DNA from: Candidatus Omnitrophota bacterium
Lineage (GTDB): Bacteria > Omnitrophota > Gorgyraeia > JABMRG01
DNA length: 64,000 nt
Assembly (NCBI GenBank): GCA_030593065.1
Contig: JAUVHV010000004.1
Coordinates: forward strand, 1-64,000
Reading direction: 5' to 3'
Both the position numbers and the translations under genes were made by a program. Under the pieces are notes generated by a model. The model was given only the letters and a program-made list of their open reading frames with translations. It was not told where the DNA came from and searched no databases. Every line of letters begins with the position of its first letter. The stretch's first letter is position 1. Shown here one piece after another: positions 34,125 to 43,533 of this stretch.

Positions 34125-34153
34125 AATATACCACCAAAAAACTTCATTGTCAA
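34125..34153 (-). promoter_or_regulatory. Consensus promoter of the comF-lptF-lptG operon
   Basis: On the minus strand, TTGACA (34153-34148), a 17-base spacer and TATATT (34130-34125). The ATG of comF is only 8 bases beyond the -10, so transcription would start at or next to the start codon, giving a leaderless mRNA. Confidence 0.75.
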
Positions 34154-34261
34154 CGACGGTTTATCAAAAGCTTTATAAACGCGTTGCTCAATAAAAAATG
34201 CTGCCTATAATCTCTAATTTACTACCCTGGCTTAGATGGGGTAGTGGATAACATTTTTTGC

Positions 34262-34289
34262 TTGCATATATCCTATTTTTCCATATAAT
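34262..34289 (+). promoter_or_regulatory. Probable promoter of the aldolase gene
   Basis: TTGCAT (34262-34267), a 16-base spacer and a perfect TATAAT (34284-34289), about 60 bases before the GTG at 34350. A 7-bp hairpin ACTACCC/GGGTAGT (34221-34245) lies upstream and could be a binding or separating element between the divergent units. Confidence 0.5.
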
Positions 34290-34349
34290 AGTCTTAACTT
34301 TCCTTAAGTAAAAATAAACAATTTATATAACCAGAAAGGAGTTCGGACA

Positions 34350-35276
34350 GTGGGATTTATAACATCTAAGGGTTTGTTTGAAAAAGCTTTAAAAGAAGGA
34401 TATGCGGTAGGTGCGTTCAATGTAAACAATATGGAGATTGTTCAGGGCATAACAGAAGCGGTCAAGGAAAAGAACGCGCCGCTTATCTTGCAGGTTTCCG
34501 CAGGCGCTCGTAAATACGCGAAACATGCCTACTTAGTCCATCTTATTCAGGCTGCGATGGAAGATACAATACTTGATATCGTACTGCATCTTGATCATGG
34601 AGAGGATTTTGAGATATGCAAGGCTTGTATCGACGGTGGATTTACTTCGGTTATGATAGACGGTTCACAACACCCGCTTCAGGAAAATATACGCCTCACA
34701 AAACAGGTTGTAGATTATGCCCATCCCAAGGGTGTCGTAGTGGAAGCAGAGCTAGGGCGTTTGAAAGGTGTTGAGGATAATATCTCTGTATCTGAGAAAG
34801 AGGCTATTCTCACAGATCCGGATGAAGCTGTAGAGCTTGTGAAAGAGACGGGCTGTGATTCTTTAGCTATTGCTATAGGTACAAGCCACGGCGCCTATAA
34901 ATTTAGCGGAGAACCAAAGCTTTACTTCGATAGGTTAAAAGAGATAGAGGATAAGCTTCCAGGTTTTCCATTGGTGCTTCATGGCGCGTCAAGTGTTCTG
35001 CCTGAGTTGGTCAGGATTTGCAATGAGCATGGCGGAAAACTCCCCGGCACAAGGGGTGTTCCTGAAGACGCCATAACTAAAGCAGCCGGAATGAATGTCT
35101 GCAAGGTCAACATCGATACAGACCTTCGGCTTGCCATGACAGCCATGATAAGGGAGGAGTTTGATAAAAACCCTGAAAACTTTGATCCGCGTAAATATTT
35201 AGCCCCAGCACGCGAGGCGATTAAAAACGTCGTTAGCCACAAGCTTGATATACTTGGCTGCGCAAACAAAGCATAA
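34350..35276 (+). CDS. fba: Class II fructose-bisphosphate aldolase
   Basis: 308 residues, the common length for class II enzymes. Zinc-dependent reversible cleavage of fructose 1,6-bisphosphate. Asp82-His83 in LHLDHGED carries the catalytic Asp and a Zn ligand. Other motifs: GGFTSVMIDGS, VEAELGRLKGVED, SLAIAIGTSHGAYKF, FPLVLHGASSVLPE (Zn His) and NVCKVNIDTDLRLA (phosphate binding). AAAGGAG precedes a GTG start by 8 bases, which settles the start. An HD-GYP gene follows 3 bases after the stop. Confidence 0.96.
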   Translation: MGFITSKGLFEKALKEGYAVGAFNVNNMEIVQGITEAVKEKNAPLILQVSAGARKYAKHAYLVHLIQAAMEDTILDIVLHLDHGEDFEICKACIDGGFTSVMIDGSQHPLQENIRLTKQVVDYAHPKGVVVEAELGRLKGVEDNISVSEKEAILTDPDEAVELVKETGCDSLAIAIGTSHGAYKFSGEPKLYFDRLKEIEDKLPGFPLVLHGASSVLPELVRICNEHGGKLPGTRGVPEDAITKAAGMNVCKVNIDTDLRLAMTAMIREEFDKNPENFDPRKYLAPAREAIKNVVSHKLDILGCANKA

Positions 35277-35279
35277 AAT

Positions 35280-35945
35280 ATGGCCAACGCTTATATCTCC
35301 AGATATATAGAGGATGCCTATATCGAAATGATACTCAGGTTTGCTATTGCTGCTGAGTATAAAGATAGTGAGATAGGTTGCCATATTATACGAGTAAGTG
35401 ACTATTCTATGGCAATAGCAAGGAGCCTGAACTTCTCACCCAAAAAGCTGAAAATCATCAGATTTGCCTCTATCATGCATGATATAGGAAAGATTGGCAT
35501 TCCGAGCGCTGTATTGCACAAGAAAGATTTTACTTCAAAAGATTACGACAGGATAAAAGAGCATACCAAAATTGGCGGCAGGATATTTTCAGGTTCCCTA
35601 TCACCAATACTGAAAGTAGCAGGTGAAATCGCGCTATATCATCATGAATGGTATGATGGGAGCGGTTACCCCTTTGGGCTTAAGGCAAGGAAGATACCGC
35701 TTTACGCGAGAATAGTAGCTATAGCAGATGCTTTTGACGTGATAGTCTCAGAGAGATCTTACAAAAAATCCGAGACTATAGATAAGGCAATAGAGGTAAT
35801 AAAAAGACGCAAGGGGACCCAGTTTGATCCGGGTATTGTCGATGCTTTTATAAAAGCGCTCCCTTCCATAAGGGAGACATTAAAGGCTACACATACAATA
35901 GATGATTTTTTAAAAGAGAACAAGAGGTTTTTGAGAAAGGCTTAG
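35280..35945 (+). CDS. HD-GYP domain protein (putative cyclic-di-GMP phosphodiesterase)
   Basis: 221 residues, almost entirely one HD-GYP domain with no receiver or sensor module. Visible: His67-Asp68 in MHDIGKIGIPSAVL, HTKIGGRIFSG, HHEWYDGSGYPFGLKARKIPL with the GYP triad, and IVAIADAFDVIVSERSYKK. The family hydrolyses cyclic di-GMP. All metal ligands I can recognise are present. It is coupled to fba by a 3-base gap, though no metabolic link is obvious. Control of pili through PilT is conceivable but is inference. Confidence 0.88.
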   Translation: MANAYISRYIEDAYIEMILRFAIAAEYKDSEIGCHIIRVSDYSMAIARSLNFSPKKLKIIRFASIMHDIGKIGIPSAVLHKKDFTSKDYDRIKEHTKIGGRIFSGSLSPILKVAGEIALYHHEWYDGSGYPFGLKARKIPLYARIVAIADAFDVIVSERSYKKSETIDKAIEVIKRRKGTQFDPGIVDAFIKALPSIRETLKATHTIDDFLKENKRFLRKA

Positions 35946-35957
35946 GAGCTAAATAGC

Positions 35958-37580
35958 ATGACCAGAGAACTTGTATTTGGAATATTCGGAGGTTTAGGGT
36001 TATTTATATATGGTATACACCTTATGGGTGATGGCCTGCAGAGAGTTGCGGGAGATAGGTTTCGTAATGTATTAAAAGCACTTACATCTCATCCAATAAA
36101 AGGGGTGCTGGTAGGCGCTGGAATAACAGCGCTTATTCAGAGTTCAAGCGCTACAACGGTTATGGTAGTCGGTTTTGTAAATGCCGGCCTTATGACATTT
36201 GTGCAATCGCTTGGTGTGATATTCGGTGCCAATATCGGTACTACTATAACAGCGCAGATCATAGCATTTAAACTTACCAATTATGCCTTGCCCATTATAG
36301 GTATAGGCATGGTGTTAAATATATTTGCCAAGAAAAGATTTTGGAAATTTTTAGGACTCTTTCTTTTAGGGTTTGGAATTCTATTCTTAGGCTTGAATAT
36401 AATGACAAGCGTAGTCAAGCCATTTGCCGATAATCCAGCTGTTATAAACGCCTTTGTCTCTATTAATAACAGGGTTCTGTATGGTGTGTTGATAGGCGCG
36501 GCAATAACAGCACTCATACAAAGTTCCAGCGTTACTGTGGGCATTATATTAAGTTTGGTATCTATAGGACTTATTGATATAGATGGAGCTATACCTATAA
36601 TACTGGGCGCGAATATAGGTACGTGTATTACTGTTATGTTAGCCTCTATTGGCACCAGCATATCCGCGAGGAGGGCAGCGATAGCACACCTTTTATATAA
36701 TGTAATAGGCGCCATATTATTCCTTATTGTTCTTAAGCCTTTTACAGCTTTGATTACTCATACTTCTTCCAGTATTATCAGGCAATGTGCGAATGCTCAT
36801 ACTATAATGAAGATAATAGAAGCGTGTGTATTTCTTCCCTTTATAGGGCTTTTCGCAAGACTGATAGAGAAGATTGTTCCCGGTAAAGCGATTATGATAG
36901 AGACAGGGCCTAAATATCTGGAAAAACACCTGATAAATACACCTGTCTTTGCGTTGGATGCCGCTACAAAAGAGATAGTAGTCATGGCTGACCATGCAAA
37001 AGAGATGGTTATTGAGGCGGCAGATGGATTTATTAATCTTGATGAGAAGGCATTAAAAGATCTGCCAAAAAGAGAAGAGGCGCTCGATAGCCTGCAGGAA
37101 GCTATTACAGATTATCTTATGTCTCTTACCCAGCGTGATTTAAGTGAAGAAGAATCGAGAAGAATACCAGCCTTACTCCACTCTGTAAATGATATTGAAA
37201 GGATAGGGGATCATTCAGAAAACCTGATGGAACTTGCAATAAGAAGAATAGAAGGAAATCTTCCGTTTAGCAAAGAGGCTATAGATGAGATAAAGCTTAT
37301 GCTTGGCAAGATAGATGGCATGTTGGATGGCGCTATCAAAGCCCTTACTACAAATTCTGTTGAAGACGCGAAAAAGGTTCTGTTAATCGAGGATGAGGTA
37401 GATGATCTCACAGAAAGATTGCGGCAGAATCATATAGACAGGCTTGGTAAGCGAGTGTGCAATGTCCGCTCAGGAATAGTTTTCCTTGATATAATAAGTA
37501 ATCTTGAAAAGATAGGTGACCACATTACCAATGTTGCCCAGGCAGTAATGGGCAGGCTTCAGTGGGATGCAGCACGTTGA
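35958..37580 (+). CDS. Na+/phosphate cotransporter family protein with PhoU-like C-terminus
   Basis: 540 residues. Two inverted NptA repeats with the signature QSSSATT (in ALIQSSSATTVMVVGF, about 57-72) and QSSSVTVGIIL (about 187), among 8-10 membrane segments (about 5-300). Residues about 340-540 form a helical PhoU-like region (NDIERIGDHSENLMELA, LEKIGDHITNVAQAV). Such proteins take up phosphate with sodium or act in phosphate homeostasis. The protein is complete. It follows the HD-GYP gene by 12 bases. Confidence 0.92.
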   Translation: MTRELVFGIFGGLGLFIYGIHLMGDGLQRVAGDRFRNVLKALTSHPIKGVLVGAGITALIQSSSATTVMVVGFVNAGLMTFVQSLGVIFGANIGTTITAQIIAFKLTNYALPIIGIGMVLNIFAKKRFWKFLGLFLLGFGILFLGLNIMTSVVKPFADNPAVINAFVSINNRVLYGVLIGAAITALIQSSSVTVGIILSLVSIGLIDIDGAIPIILGANIGTCITVMLASIGTSISARRAAIAHLLYNVIGAILFLIVLKPFTALITHTSSSIIRQCANAHTIMKIIEACVFLPFIGLFARLIEKIVPGKAIMIETGPKYLEKHLINTPVFALDAATKEIVVMADHAKEMVIEAADGFINLDEKALKDLPKREEALDSLQEAITDYLMSLTQRDLSEEESRRIPALLHSVNDIERIGDHSENLMELAIRRIEGNLPFSKEAIDEIKLMLGKIDGMLDGAIKALTTNSVEDAKKVLLIEDEVDDLTERLRQNHIDRLGKRVCNVRSGIVFLDIISNLEKIGDHITNVAQAVMGRLQWDAAR

Positions 37581-37604
37581 TAATATTGATAAGGAGTATC
37601 TGGT

Positions 37605-37799
37605 ATGGAATGCAAGCTAAGCCAGAATAAGAAAGTATGTAACTGCAGTTATGAACCATGCAGCAGGAAAGGCATATGCTGCGAATGCATAGCATATCAT
37701 AGAAATAATAATGAACTTCCTGCCTGTTATTTTTCCAACGATATTGAGAAGGCCTATGACCGCAGTATCGAGAACTTTATAAGACATTATAAGGGGTAG
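37605..37799 (+). CDS. Small cysteine-rich protein (DUF6485-like)
   Basis: 64 residues with eight cysteines, clustered as [22 protein letters not shown], followed by LPACYF and a short C-terminal helix. The pattern resembles the DUF6485 family of small cytosolic proteins of unknown function, and suggests metal or iron-sulfur binding. AAGGAG stands 10 bases before the ATG. The stop is 3 bases from the next gene, so the two are probably cotranslated partners. Confidence 0.7.
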   Translation: MECKLSQNKKVCNCSYEPCSRKGICCECIAYHRNNNELPACYFSNDIEKAYDRSIENFIRHYKG

Positions 37800-37802
37800 C
37801 AG

Positions 37803-38420
37803 ATGCTTAAGAGAATTCTCGTGGAATTAAGAGCCCACGCGCCATTTACAGTCTTTGGCGCTATAAGCGGTATCGCGCTGATGTGGGTATTTAAGGATAT
37901 GCCCGAAACAATGGCTCACAGGGCTTTTTATTTTTTTCATCCGCTCCATGTTGTATTGAGTGCACTTGTGACATCTTCAATGTATCGACGCTATAAATGC
38001 CACGCATCGGGATTTAAGTGTAATATCTGGGTTTTACTTTTTATAGGATATGCAGGTTCTGTCGGCGTGGCTACTCTTAGCGATTCAGTCATACCTTTTA
38101 TAGGAGAGGCGTTTCTTAATCTGCCTAATAGGCGTATACACATAGGTTTTATTGAAGAATGGTATCTTATAAACCCCGCTGCTATAATAGGGGTTGCTAT
38201 AGGATATTTCTGGTCAGACACAAAATTTCCCCATTCAGGCCATGTCCTTTTAAGCACATGGGCATCGCTGTTTCATGTTATCATGGCTTTAGGGGGACAG
38301 ATCTATTGGTATACCTATGTAGTTATTTGTGTATTTCTCTTTATCGCTGTATGGCTGCCATGCTGTATAAGTGATATTGTATTCCCGCTTCTTTTTGTGA
38401 ACAATAAGAATAAAGTGTAA
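37803..38420 (+). CDS. Histidine-rich integral membrane protein of unknown function
   Basis: 205 residues with about five or six membrane segments (roughly 15-33, 42-60, 74-92, 122-140, 147-170, 172-192). Histidines sit in or next to membrane segments: HAPFT, HRAFYFFHPLHVV, HIGF, FPHSGHV and FHVIMA. That is enough for metal or haem ligation, but I recognise no family. It follows the cysteine-rich small protein by 3 bases and precedes gcvT by 6, so it is co-expressed with one or both. I assign no function. Confidence 0.6.
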   Translation: MLKRILVELRAHAPFTVFGAISGIALMWVFKDMPETMAHRAFYFFHPLHVVLSALVTSSMYRRYKCHASGFKCNIWVLLFIGYAGSVGVATLSDSVIPFIGEAFLNLPNRRIHIGFIEEWYLINPAAIIGVAIGYFWSDTKFPHSGHVLLSTWASLFHVIMALGGQIYWYTYVVICVFLFIAVWLPCCISDIVFPLLFVNNKNKV

Positions 38421-38426
38421 AAATAA

Positions 38427-39524
38427 ATGGAACAGATAATATTAAAGCAGACCCCCTTATTCCAATTACACAAGAATTTAGGCGCAAAGCTTGCCCCTTT
38501 TGGCGAATGGCTTATGCCTATACAGTATGAAGGGATTATCGCGGAGCATAACTGGGCCCGCCGATCAGCGGCTTTATTCGATATATGCCATATGGGAGAG
38601 TTTATTATTTATGGCAATGCCAAAAGTTGTGGGCTGGAGAATATAATTACATTTGATATCTCAACTATGCCCCTGGGGAGCTGTAGATATGGTTTTATGC
38701 TTAATGAGAATGGCGGCATAATAGATGACCTGATAATATATAGATTGGAACAGGAAAAGTATATGCTCGTTGTGAATGCCGCAACAAGGGATAAGGACTT
38801 CGAACATATTAAAAAGAACCTCTCAACAGGCACCGTATTAGAAGATATATCGGATCATACCGCAAAGCTTGATCTGCAAGGGCCCTTGTCGCGGGATATC
38901 TTGACAAGATTACTTGGCCCGGATATATTAGGTTTGAAATATTATCATTTTATTGAATTAATGATTTTAAGTAAACAGGCTATTGTGAGCCGCACCGGTT
39001 ATACAGGTGAGCTCGGGTTTGAAATTTACATAGATATAGAACACGCAACAGAGATGTGGAATATGCTGCTTAAGAGCGTGGAAGTAAAGCCAGCAGGCCT
39101 TGGCGCAAGAGATACCCTGCGCCTTGAGATGGGATTTCCTTTATACGGACAGGATATAGACGAGGAGACAACACCTTTAGAGGCAGGCCTTGATAGATTT
39201 ATAGATCTTAATAAGTTTTTTTTAGGGAAAAATATTCTTTTAAAGCAGAGAGAAGAGGGCCTTAGCAGAAGGTTCATATCGTTTATTTCAGACTCAAGGC
39301 GCAGCCCGCGCCATAATGATAAGATTATATCAGAGAAGAGAGAGGTGGGCGCAGTAACGAGCGGATCATTTTCACCAAGCCTCGGTTTTGGCATAGGGAT
39401 GGGTTATGTGGAGAATGGCTATGACTGGCTTGGCCTGAAAATTGTTGTAAAGAATGAGAGAGCAGAGCTTTTGGCCCAGATAACAGACAAACCATTTTAT
39501 AAGTCAGGGAGCGCGCGAAAATGA
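38427..39524 (+). CDS. gcvT: Glycine cleavage system T protein (aminomethyltransferase)
   Basis: 365 residues, normal length. Transfers the methylene group from aminomethyl-lipoyl GcvH to tetrahydrofolate, releasing ammonia. Motifs: HKNLGAKLAPFGEWLMPIQY, FDICHMGEF, SRTGYTGELGFEIYI, GLGARDTLRLEMGFPLYGQD, and GAVTSGSFSPSLGFGIGMGYV. It is the first of four gcv genes with 4-10 base overlaps, so the whole complex is made from one transcript. Confidence 0.96.
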   Translation: MEQIILKQTPLFQLHKNLGAKLAPFGEWLMPIQYEGIIAEHNWARRSAALFDICHMGEFIIYGNAKSCGLENIITFDISTMPLGSCRYGFMLNENGGIIDDLIIYRLEQEKYMLVVNAATRDKDFEHIKKNLSTGTVLEDISDHTAKLDLQGPLSRDILTRLLGPDILGLKYYHFIELMILSKQAIVSRTGYTGELGFEIYIDIEHATEMWNMLLKSVEVKPAGLGARDTLRLEMGFPLYGQDIDEETTPLEAGLDRFIDLNKFFLGKNILLKQREEGLSRRFISFISDSRRSPRHNDKIISEKREVGAVTSGSFSPSLGFGIGMGYVENGYDWLGLKIVVKNERAELLAQITDKPFYKSGSARK

Positions 39525-39913
39525 ATATACCGGAAGAATTATTATATACAAGGTCGCATGAATGGGTAAGGATAGAAGGAGATATCGCGATAATTGGTAT
39601 AACCGATTACGCGCAAAACTCTTTAGGTGATATTACTTTTGTTGAGCTGCCTGAAAAAGGCGCTGAAATAAAACAGGCAAACATGTTTGCAACCGTGGAA
39701 TCTGTTAAAGCGGCCTCAGATGTCTATGCGCCGTTGTCAGGCACTATAAATAAAATAAATCAGGACATAATAGATTCACCGGAACTTGTGAATCGGTCGC
39801 CCTATGAAAAGAGCTGGTTTGCCGCTATTAACATAAAAGATGAAGATGAGAAAAACAGACTCCTGAAGGCTTCGGATTATAAAAGTTATGTAGAAGGGCT
39901 TGGCCGTAAGTGA
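39521..39913 (+). CDS. gcvH: Glycine cleavage system H protein
   Basis: 130 residues. Lipoyl carrier that shuttles the aminomethyl group between P, T and L proteins. Motifs: YTRSHEWVRIEGD, GITDYAQNSLGDITFVELPEKG, and the lipoylation site Lys63 in ESVKAASDVYAPLSG. The ATG overlaps the gcvT stop by 4 bases and the gene's end overlaps the GTG of gcvPA by 4. The ligase/transferase and LipA that would lipoylate it are encoded downstream in the same operon. Confidence 0.97.
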   Translation: MNIPEELLYTRSHEWVRIEGDIAIIGITDYAQNSLGDITFVELPEKGAEIKQANMFATVESVKAASDVYAPLSGTINKINQDIIDSPELVNRSPYEKSWFAAINIKDEDEKNRLLKASDYKSYVEGLGRK

Positions 39914-41247
39914 CTTATATTCCTCACACAAAAGAAGAGACAAGAGAGATGCTCGATATAATAGGCGTATCCTCTATTGAAGAGCTGTTTAAGGATATAA
40001 AGCCGGACCTAAGGCCTAAGTCTTTTGATATCCCTAAGAACAGATCGGAGATAGAGGTTATCAGGCATATGCAGGAGCTTGCATCAAAAAACGCGGCACA
40101 TCTTACAAATTTTCTTGGCGCAGGTTTTTATGATCATTATATTCCGGCTGCTGTAGACGCTATTACCAGCCGCCCTGAATTTTATACGGCCTATACACCA
40201 TATCAGTCTGAATCCTCACAAGGCTGGCTCCAATCTATCTATGAATACCAGAGCGCAATATGCGAACTTACGGGCTTAGATTGCGCGAATGCGTCATTAT
40301 ATGATGGAGGTACAGCTTTGTATGAAGCGGCTATGATGGCTATAAGGATTACTGGTAAAACCAGGATAATTATGGATAGCGGCGTAAACCTTATCTACAG
40401 GACTATGCTCTATACATATACATCAAATCTTAATATAGAGTTTGTGGAGACCCCTGTTGTGCACGGGCAGAGTTCGCGTGAACAGATATATAAGCATATT
40501 GATGAAAGAACAGCGGCTGTAATAGTCCAGAATCCTAACTTTTTTGGCGCCATTGATGACCATTCAGATATTATAGAAAAGGCCCATTCATTCGGCGCGT
40601 TGGCAATAATGAGCGTGTATCCCTTATCATTAGGGGTTCTTAAGACTCCAGGTGAGATGAATGTCGATATAGCAACGGGCGAAGGCCAGAGCTTGGGTAT
40701 TCCATTATCTTTTGGCGGGCCTTATCTGGGGGTTATGGCGTGCAAAAAGGATTTTGTAAGAAAGATGCCGGGTAGGATTGTCGGTGCTACGGTTGATAAG
40801 GATGGAAAGAGGGGATTTGTCTTAACACTGCAGGCAAGAGAGCAGCATATAAGGCGGGAAAGAGCTACATCAAATATATGTTCAAATGAGGCGTTATGCG
40901 CTTTAAGGGCATCAGTCTATGTTTCGCTTCTGGGCAAAGAGGGTATTATAGAGCTTGCAAGGCTAAATCATCGTAAGAGTGAATTCGCGAAAGACATACT
41001 CGGCAGGGTATCAGGCGTAGAGGTAAAGAGGAGCTCCCCTACATTCAACGAGTTTACGCTTATACTTAATAAAAATGCGGATGTTGTTGCGCAGAAGATG
41101 ATAGATAAAGGTTTTGCGGCGGGATTTCCTTTGGGAAGATTTTATAAAGGCATGAACCGTTATCTTCTCGTTGCTGTTACAGAGAAGAGAACAAAAGAAG
41201 AGATTGAAAAATTCGCGGAAGCGTTGGAAAAAGTCTTATGCGATTAA
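39910..41247 (+). CDS. gcvPA: Glycine dehydrogenase (decarboxylating) subunit 1
   Basis: 445 residues, the N-terminal half of the split P protein. GTG start in a GTGA overlap with gcvH. Motifs: FLGAGFYDHYIPAAVDAI, FYTAYTPYQSESSQGWLQSIYEYQ (quoted only in part for its family resemblance), DGGTALYEA, and REQHIRRERATSNICSNEALCAL. This subunit lacks the PLP lysine, which is in GcvPB. P protein decarboxylates glycine and loads the aminomethyl group on GcvH. The two-subunit form is common in anaerobes and thermophiles. Confidence 0.96.
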   Translation: MTYIPHTKEETREMLDIIGVSSIEELFKDIKPDLRPKSFDIPKNRSEIEVIRHMQELASKNAAHLTNFLGAGFYDHYIPAAVDAITSRPEFYTAYTPYQSESSQGWLQSIYEYQSAICELTGLDCANASLYDGGTALYEAAMMAIRITGKTRIIMDSGVNLIYRTMLYTYTSNLNIEFVETPVVHGQSSREQIYKHIDERTAAVIVQNPNFFGAIDDHSDIIEKAHSFGALAIMSVYPLSLGVLKTPGEMNVDIATGEGQSLGIPLSFGGPYLGVMACKKDFVRKMPGRIVGATVDKDGKRGFVLTLQAREQHIRRERATSNICSNEALCALRASVYVSLLGKEGIIELARLNHRKSEFAKDILGRVSGVEVKRSSPTFNEFTLILNKNADVVAQKMIDKGFAAGFPLGRFYKGMNRYLLVAVTEKRTKEEIEKFAEALEKVLCD

Positions 41248-42689
41248 TATATGAGAAGAGCGTAAAGGGTAGAAGAGGTTTTAAGCTGCCTCAACCGGAT
41301 GTACCGGAACAGGAAGGGATACCTGCCAAGTTCAGCCGAAAGCATAAGGCTAATCTGCCCGAGGCCTCTGAACTGGATGTGATACGCCATTTTACTAATC
41401 TTTCGTGTATGAATTTTTCAGTGGATAATAATTTTTATCCGCTTGGTTCCTGTACAATGAAATACAATCCAAAGTTTACTGAGAAGATAGTAAAGATCGA
41501 GGGATTTCTGGAGCTTCATCCTCTTATTCCGCAGCTTTTAGGTGGTGGAAGGCTTGCGCAGGGGGCATTGGAAATAATATACAATACAGAAAAGCTTCTT
41601 TGTGAGATTACAGGCATGAAGGCATTCACTATGCAGCCATTGGCAGGTGCCCATGGTGAGCTTACAGGGGCCATGCTTATCGCGGCGTATCACAAGAACA
41701 AAGGCTGTCGCAGGAGGCATATTATAGTTCCTGATTCTTCACATGGTACTAATCCCGCAAGCGCGGCTATAGCAGGATATGATGTTATAATTATAAAGAC
41801 CGATAAAGACGGCTGCATGGATATAAAAGAGTTTAAGCAGAAGCTTAATAAAGATACGGCCGCTGTTATGTTGACGTGCCCTAACACGCTTGGCCTTTTC
41901 AATACCAGGATAAAGGAGATTACAGGCCTTGCCCATTCCGTAGGCGCGCTTGTCTATTATGATGGAGCAAATTTAAATGCTATAATGGGAAAGTGCCGCC
42001 CGGGGGATATTGGTTTTGATGTTGTACACCTTAATCTGCATAAAACATTCGCAACCCCTCATGGCGGAGGAGGCCCTGGCGCGGGGCCCGTAGGAGTTAG
42101 CGGAAGCCTTGTTAAGTTTCTACCGATATCGAGAGTTATGAAGCGTCCTGGAGGCGTGTTTTATCTGAATTACAATAACAAAGAATCTATAGGATACATC
42201 GCACCGTTTTACGGAAATTTCGCGGTCATACTTAAAGCGTATGCGTATATGCTTATCCTGGGCAAAGACGGCCTTATAAAGGCAAGTGAATACGCGGTTT
42301 TAAACGCAAACTATATATTATCGCGACTTAAGGATTATTATAAACTAGCTTTTAACAGAAGATGTATGCATGAGTGTGTCTTCTCCGCTTCAAGGCAAAC
42401 AGAAAAAGGTGTTCATGCGTTAGATATCGCAAAGTATCTTATTGATAAAGGTTTTCATCCACCCACAATATATTTTCCGCTTATTGTTAAAGAGGCTATG
42501 ATGATAGAACCTACTGAAACAGAACCGAAAGAGACAATAGATGGTTTTATAGATACCATGATAGAGGCTGCAAAGCTTGCGGAAACTGACCCGGAAAAGC
42601 TTACAACCGCACCGCGAACCATGCCTGTTAAACGCCTTGATGAGACAAAAGCAGCTCGTGATTTAAATCTTCGCTGGAAACCAACATAG
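41238..42689 (+). CDS. gcvPB: Glycine dehydrogenase (decarboxylating) subunit 2
   Basis: 483 residues, the C-terminal half of the split P protein, carrying the PLP-binding Lys269 in HLNLHKTFATPHGGGGPG. Other motifs: FYPLGSCTMKYNPK, MQPLAGAHGELTG, DSSHGTNPASAAIAGY and EPTETEPKETIDGFI. It overlaps gcvPA by 10 bases. The dihydrolipoyl dehydrogenase (L protein) is not in this operon, so that activity must come from elsewhere; the TrxB at 52175 is a different enzyme type. Confidence 0.97.
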   Translation: MRLIYEKSVKGRRGFKLPQPDVPEQEGIPAKFSRKHKANLPEASELDVIRHFTNLSCMNFSVDNNFYPLGSCTMKYNPKFTEKIVKIEGFLELHPLIPQLLGGGRLAQGALEIIYNTEKLLCEITGMKAFTMQPLAGAHGELTGAMLIAAYHKNKGCRRRHIIVPDSSHGTNPASAAIAGYDVIIIKTDKDGCMDIKEFKQKLNKDTAAVMLTCPNTLGLFNTRIKEITGLAHSVGALVYYDGANLNAIMGKCRPGDIGFDVVHLNLHKTFATPHGGGGPGAGPVGVSGSLVKFLPISRVMKRPGGVFYLNYNNKESIGYIAPFYGNFAVILKAYAYMLILGKDGLIKASEYAVLNANYILSRLKDYYKLAFNRRCMHECVFSASRQTEKGVHALDIAKYLIDKGFHPPTIYFPLIVKEAMMIEPTETEPKETIDGFIDTMIEAAKLAETDPEKLTTAPRTMPVKRLDETKAARDLNLRWKPT

Positions 42690-42714
42690 AGCGTAGAATG
42701 GTTCTTGACATATT

Positions 42715-43533
42715 ATGAAAAAATGGAGAGTAATAGATACAGGTTATCTCGGCTGCTATTCTAATATGGCTATTGATGAGGCACTGCTTAAGAGATATGA
42801 TCCTGCCGGGGGACTGCCTGTATTAAGAATTTATGGCTGGAAGCCGCAGGCATTTTCAATCGGCTATTCTCAGAATCCCCAGACCGAGCTTGACCTTGAT
42901 AAGTGTAGAGCTGAAAGAATAGATTTTGTGCGCAGAATAACAGGCGGGGGAGTGATATTTCACAAAAACGAACTTACTTACAGCATCGTCTGCTCAAAAG
43001 AGGATTTAGGGCTTTCTACCTTTTCTAAAGAGGCATATAGAATACTCTGTTCATTTATAGTAAGGACATATCAGAATCTGGGCCTTCAAGCAGAATACTC
43101 CTTACAAGAGACCGTAAGGCGGAGCAAGAGCTGGTTCTGTTTTACAGAGAGGGAGAGATACGATATTGTTATTAATGGTAAAAAGATAGGCGGGAATGCT
43201 CAGAGGCGTAAAAAGGGCATAATATTCCAGCATGGTTCTATACCACTTAGATCTGATCTTAAACAAGCCCTACCTCTATTACGAAACTGCCCGAAAATCG
43301 ATAAGACAAAAATCACCTCATTGAGTGGGGCGCTTGGCCAGGATATATCATATAGCAGATTAAAAAGCCTGCTTATGGAATCCTTTAAACAGGCCTTTGG
43401 TGTAGATATTGTAGAGAATGGCCTAAACCAAAAAGAGAGAGCGCTTACCGCACTTTTGTTAAATGGAAAATACGCAAAAGAAGAATGGAACCTATATAGA
43501 GATGTTAGTAGCTCAGAAGCCCGCGTGGCTTAA
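42715..43533 (+). CDS. Lipoate-protein ligase A / octanoyltransferase family protein
   Basis: 272 residues of the BPL/LplA/LipM fold. Motifs: RRITGGGVIFHKNELTYSIV (substrate/adenylate loop) and INGKKIGGNAQRRKKG, with the conserved active-site lysine. Its position between gcvPB and lipA indicates that it attaches lipoate or octanoate to GcvH. LipM-type octanoyl transfer followed by LipA would give de novo lipoylation, but LplA-type ligation of free lipoate cannot be excluded from sequence alone. Confidence 0.87.
   Translation: MKKWRVIDTGYLGCYSNMAIDEALLKRYDPAGGLPVLRIYGWKPQAFSIGYSQNPQTELDLDKCRAERIDFVRRITGGGVIFHKNELTYSIVCSKEDLGLSTFSKEAYRILCSFIVRTYQNLGLQAEYSLQETVRRSKSWFCFTERERYDIVINGKKIGGNAQRRKKGIIFQHGSIPLRSDLKQALPLLRNCPKIDKTKITSLSGALGQDISYSRLKSLLMESFKQAFGVDIVENGLNQKERALTALLLNGKYAKEEWNLYRDVSSSEARVA

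Noticed and set aside
34221-34245. Hairpin between comF and fba as a terminator
   Set aside because: It follows no gene on either strand and its T-run is 8 or more bases away, so I only note it as a structure.
43463-43501. Upstream extension of lipA into the ligase gene
   Set aside because: The extra 13 residues lie wholly inside the preceding gene, have no ribosome-binding site and do not match the LipA N-terminus.
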